Assembly: GCF_003432075.1 (NCBI RefSeq)
Contig: NZ_QWBU01000004.1
Location: 62,001 to 126,000, forward strand
Source: Shinella sp. WSJ-2
GTDB lineage: Bacteria; Pseudomonadota; Alphaproteobacteria; Rhizobiales; Rhizobiaceae
DNA length: 64,000 bases
Reading direction: 5' to 3'
This document shows, in pieces, positions 62,233 to 64,000 of the stretch. The notes under the pieces were generated by a model, which was not told the DNA's origin, searched no databases, and saw nothing but the letters and a program-made list of their open reading frames with translations. Position 1 is the stretch's first letter. Each line of letters starts with the position of its first letter. The position numbers were made by a program, and so were the translations under genes.

Positions 62233-62697
62233 ATGACGGATACCCACCGCATGTCTCTCACCCGGCGGCGGATGCTCTCGGCGCTTGCGACCCTGCCCGT
62301 GCTGTCGCTGGCTCGCCCGGCACTTGCCGGCGAAAAGCTCGGCTTCGGCGAACTCTACAAAAGCTTCGGCGTGCTGGGTCTGGAATTCTCCGACAAGGTG
62401 AAACGGCTGAACGGTGAGGATGTCACCGTAAAGGGCTTTATGGCGCCGCCGCTGAAGGCCGAGGCGAACTTCTTCGTGCTCACCGAAATCCCGATGTCGC
62501 TCTGCCCCTTCTGCTCCTCGGATGCGGACTGGCCGGACAATATCCTCGTCGTCTATCTCTCGGAAAAACAGACCTTCGTGCAGTACAATGCGCCGATCGA
62601 GGTGCATGGCGTGCTCGAATACGGCGCCTGGACCGATCCGGAAACCGGCTTCCGCAGCCAGCTTCGGCTGCGCGAAGCAGCCTTCAACACGGTCTGA
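62233..62697 (+). CDS. Tat-type secreted protein of the MacB-like transporter operon
   Basis: The 154-residue protein has a twin-arginine-like signal (SLTRRRMLSALATLPVLSLARPALA, cleavage near residue 32). The mature domain holds VKRLNGEDVTVKGFMAPPL and a CPFC motif (LCPFCSSDADWPDN). The pattern resembles DUF3299 proteins found beside MacB-type transporters of metal-regulated operons. The CxxC could bind metal or act in redox. Its stop is followed after 2 bp by the ATPase gene, so the three genes are an operon. The DUF assignment is tentative. Confidence 0.75.
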   Translation: MTDTHRMSLTRRRMLSALATLPVLSLARPALAGEKLGFGELYKSFGVLGLEFSDKVKRLNGEDVTVKGFMAPPLKAEANFFVLTEIPMSLCPFCSSDADWPDNILVVYLSEKQTFVQYNAPIEVHGVLEYGAWTDPETGFRSQLRLREAAFNTV

Positions 62698-62699
62698 CC

Positions 62700-63386
62700 A
62701 TGTTGGCGCTCGATATTTCCGGCCTTGAAATGCGGTTTCCCGGCCTCGATACGCCGGTGCTTTCCCTTCCCCGGCTCCACCTTCCCGCGGGCCGGCAGCT
62801 TGCCGTCACCGGCGCCTCCGGCTCCGGCAAGAGCACGCTGGTCAACGCCATCACGGGGCTGGAAACCGCAACGAGCGGCTCCGTCTCCTGGGGAGAGACG
62901 AACATTTCCGCGCTCCCCACCGGCCGGCGCGATGCGTTCCGCGCCACCCATATCGGACTGGTCATGCAGGATTTCCATCTCTTTTCCGGGCTCTCGGCAT
63001 TCGAAAATGTCATGCTGCCGGCACGTCTTTCGCGTCGACTGACGCCGGCCGCCCGCGAGCGCGCATTACATCTTCTCGAAACGACGGGCATTGCGAGACC
63101 GCACCAAAATATCGAAACTCTCTCGCGCGGCGAGATGCAGCGTGTGGCGGTGGCACGGGCCTTGCTGTCGAAACCCGGCGTGATCGTCGCGGACGAACCG
63201 ACCGCCAGCCTCGACCGCCGTACCGGCGAGGACGTCTCCGAACTGATCGTCCGCCTTGCCCGGCAGGAGGGCGCGACGCTCGTCGTCGTCACCCACGACC
63301 TCGCCCTGATGGAGCGGCTCGATCGGCGCATTGCGCTCGACGGCGGCCGCATCGTCGAAGACAGCGCGGAGGTGCGCGCGGCATGA
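62700..63386 (+). CDS. ABC transporter ATP-binding protein (MacB/LolD type)
   Basis: The 228-residue ATPase has Walker [10 protein letters not shown] (~38-46), Q-loop MQDFHLFSGLS, Walker B VIVADEPTASLD and switch H in VVTHDLALM. The signature is LSRGEMQR where LSGGEQQR is typical, a small departure. It energises the FtsX-like permease whose gene overlaps it by 4 bp (ATGA). MacB/LolD-type transporters move lipoproteins or pump substrate across the envelope and do not import nutrients. Confidence 0.9.
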   Translation: MLALDISGLEMRFPGLDTPVLSLPRLHLPAGRQLAVTGASGSGKSTLVNAITGLETATSGSVSWGETNISALPTGRRDAFRATHIGLVMQDFHLFSGLSAFENVMLPARLSRRLTPAARERALHLLETTGIARPHQNIETLSRGEMQRVAVARALLSKPGVIVADEPTASLDRRTGEDVSELIVRLARQEGATLVVVTHDLALMERLDRRIALDGGRIVEDSAEVRAA

Positions 63387-64000
63387 TCCGTTTCATCCTT
63401 GCCGATCTAAACCGCTTCAAGGCCGGCGCCTTCGCCGTCGTCATCCTGATCGCGCTGTCCGTCGCACTCAGTGTGACCGTCACGTTGCAGGAGCGTGCCG
63501 TGCGCCTTGGCAGCGCGCGGGCGGCGGAAAAATTCGATCTTCTGGTCGGCGCGGCGGGCAGCGAGACGCAGCTTGCCCTTTCCGCCGAGTTCCTCCAGCC
63601 CTCACCCCTGCCGTTGATGTCGGGCCGCGTCCTGGCAAAGCTATCTGTTGACCCGCGCGTCGATTTCGCCGCCCCGGTCGGCTTCGGCGATTACGCGGAT
63701 GGTCATCCCGTCGTCGGCACGACGAGTAAGCTGATCGCCGCCCTCTCCCCTGCTCTTGCCCAGGGCGCCGCTTTCGCCAGTCTCGGCGACGCTGTCATCG
63801 GCGCTGATGTGCCCAAGCGGATCGGTGCAGAGATCAAGCCAATGCATGGTGGCGCCGAGGAAGGCGGTCATACCCACACCGAGATCGTCTACACGGTGAC
63901 CGGCCGCATGGCGCCGACGGGCACCGCCTGGGACCGCGCGATCCTCGTGCCGATCCGTGCCGTCTGGCAATTGCATGGCATGTCTTCGTACGACGCACAT
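63383..64000 (+). CDS. FtsX/MacB-like ABC transporter permease, N-terminal part
   Basis: The first 206 residues are present and the gene continues past the window. One membrane helix near the N-terminus (KAGAFAVVILIALSVALSV) is followed by a large extracytoplasmic MacB_PCD-type domain. It contains a Gly/His-rich loop (MHGGAEEGGHTHTE, ~residues 154-167) that looks able to bind a transition metal. The later helices lie beyond the window. The start overlaps the ATPase stop. The group resembles zinc-responsive MacB-like operons known from Pseudomonas. Confidence 0.88.
   Translation, partial: MIRFILADLNRFKAGAFAVVILIALSVALSVTVTLQERAVRLGSARAAEKFDLLVGAAGSETQLALSAEFLQPSPLPLMSGRVLAKLSVDPRVDFAAPVGFGDYADGHPVVGTTSKLIAALSPALAQGAAFASLGDAVIGADVPKRIGAEIKPMHGGAEEGGHTHTEIVYTVTGRMAPTGTAWDRAILVPIRAVWQLHGMSSYDAH

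Noticed and set aside
60358-62607. 749-codon open frame on the minus strand
   Set aside because: It is the antisense shadow of the alkaline phosphatase gene, His/Arg/Asp-rich and without any recognisable domain.

Overview
The window reads as chromosomal DNA of an alphaproteobacterium of the order Rhizobiales, most likely family Rhizobiaceae (Rhizobium, Agrobacterium, Ensifer or Shinella type). This rests on gene content: an lpiA-acvB pair, btaA-btaB betaine-lipid genes, a SigF-NrsF sigma/anti-sigma pair with a bufferin operon, many solute-binding-protein ABC transporters, GC-rich codon use and GTG/TTG starts. No rRNA, tRNA, IS element, prophage or CRISPR array was seen. Genus-level placement is inference.

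Layout. 1-2.3 kb: the end of a nucleoside-type (Bmp family) ABC transporter. 2.5-6.3 kb: a cold-shock protein, small or unknown proteins, a spermidine-synthase-fold protein and an ornithine-cyclodeaminase-family enzyme. 6.5-13.5 kb: a set of stress/envelope-type genes (DUF892 ferritin-like, HxlR regulator with divergent SDR, DUF3597, two DUF1236-type secreted proteins, an Asn-Gly repeat protein, a NarL-type two-component system). 13.8-16.7 kb: a DgcA/StcD-like demethylase divergent from a TetR regulator with two matching operators. 16.7-19.6 kb: glucose-6-phosphate dehydrogenase and a beta-lactamase-fold hydrolase. 19.9-23.8 kb: sigF-nrsF divergent from bufA-bufB-bufC-doxX, the most interesting system here. 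It encodes a secreted Cys-containing precursor, its MNIO (DUF692) maturase and partner, under a sigma/anti-sigma pair. Both promoters carry the same GTAAC-N17-CGTAG motif.

23.9-31.2 kb: a CUT2 sugar ABC transporter flanked by two paralogous SGNH hydrolases and a ROK regulator. 31.7-38.5 kb: a HutC-type regulator, a polar amino-acid ABC transporter, a HutH-fold lyase that lacks the Ala-Ser-Gly MIO triad, and a sarcosine/N-methyltryptophan-oxidase-like flavoenzyme; together they look like an uptake and breakdown cassette for an N-methylated amino acid. 38.5-45.5 kb: a LacI regulator and a CUT1 transporter with a GH4 alpha-galactosidase, with strong hairpins between genes. 45.5-49.3 kb: an FbpABC/AfuABC-like ferric-iron transporter. 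49.3-52.3 kb: dapB, a DegP-type protease and a small secreted protein. 52.6-56.6 kb: lpiA-acvB for lysyl-phosphatidylglycerol. 56.8-58.2 kb: a small monooxygenase-like protein, a broken EthD-family gene and an ECF sigma factor with a SnoaL-like tail. 58.2-62.2 kb: phosphate-starvation genes (btaA-btaB and an alkaline phosphatase), each unit preceded by a recognisable PHO box. 62.2-64 kb: a Tat-type secreted protein and a MacB-like ABC transporter with a His-rich extracytoplasmic loop, running off the window.

With no search tool available, family names come from motif recognition. Starts were chosen mainly from Shine-Dalgarno sequences and expected family lengths.
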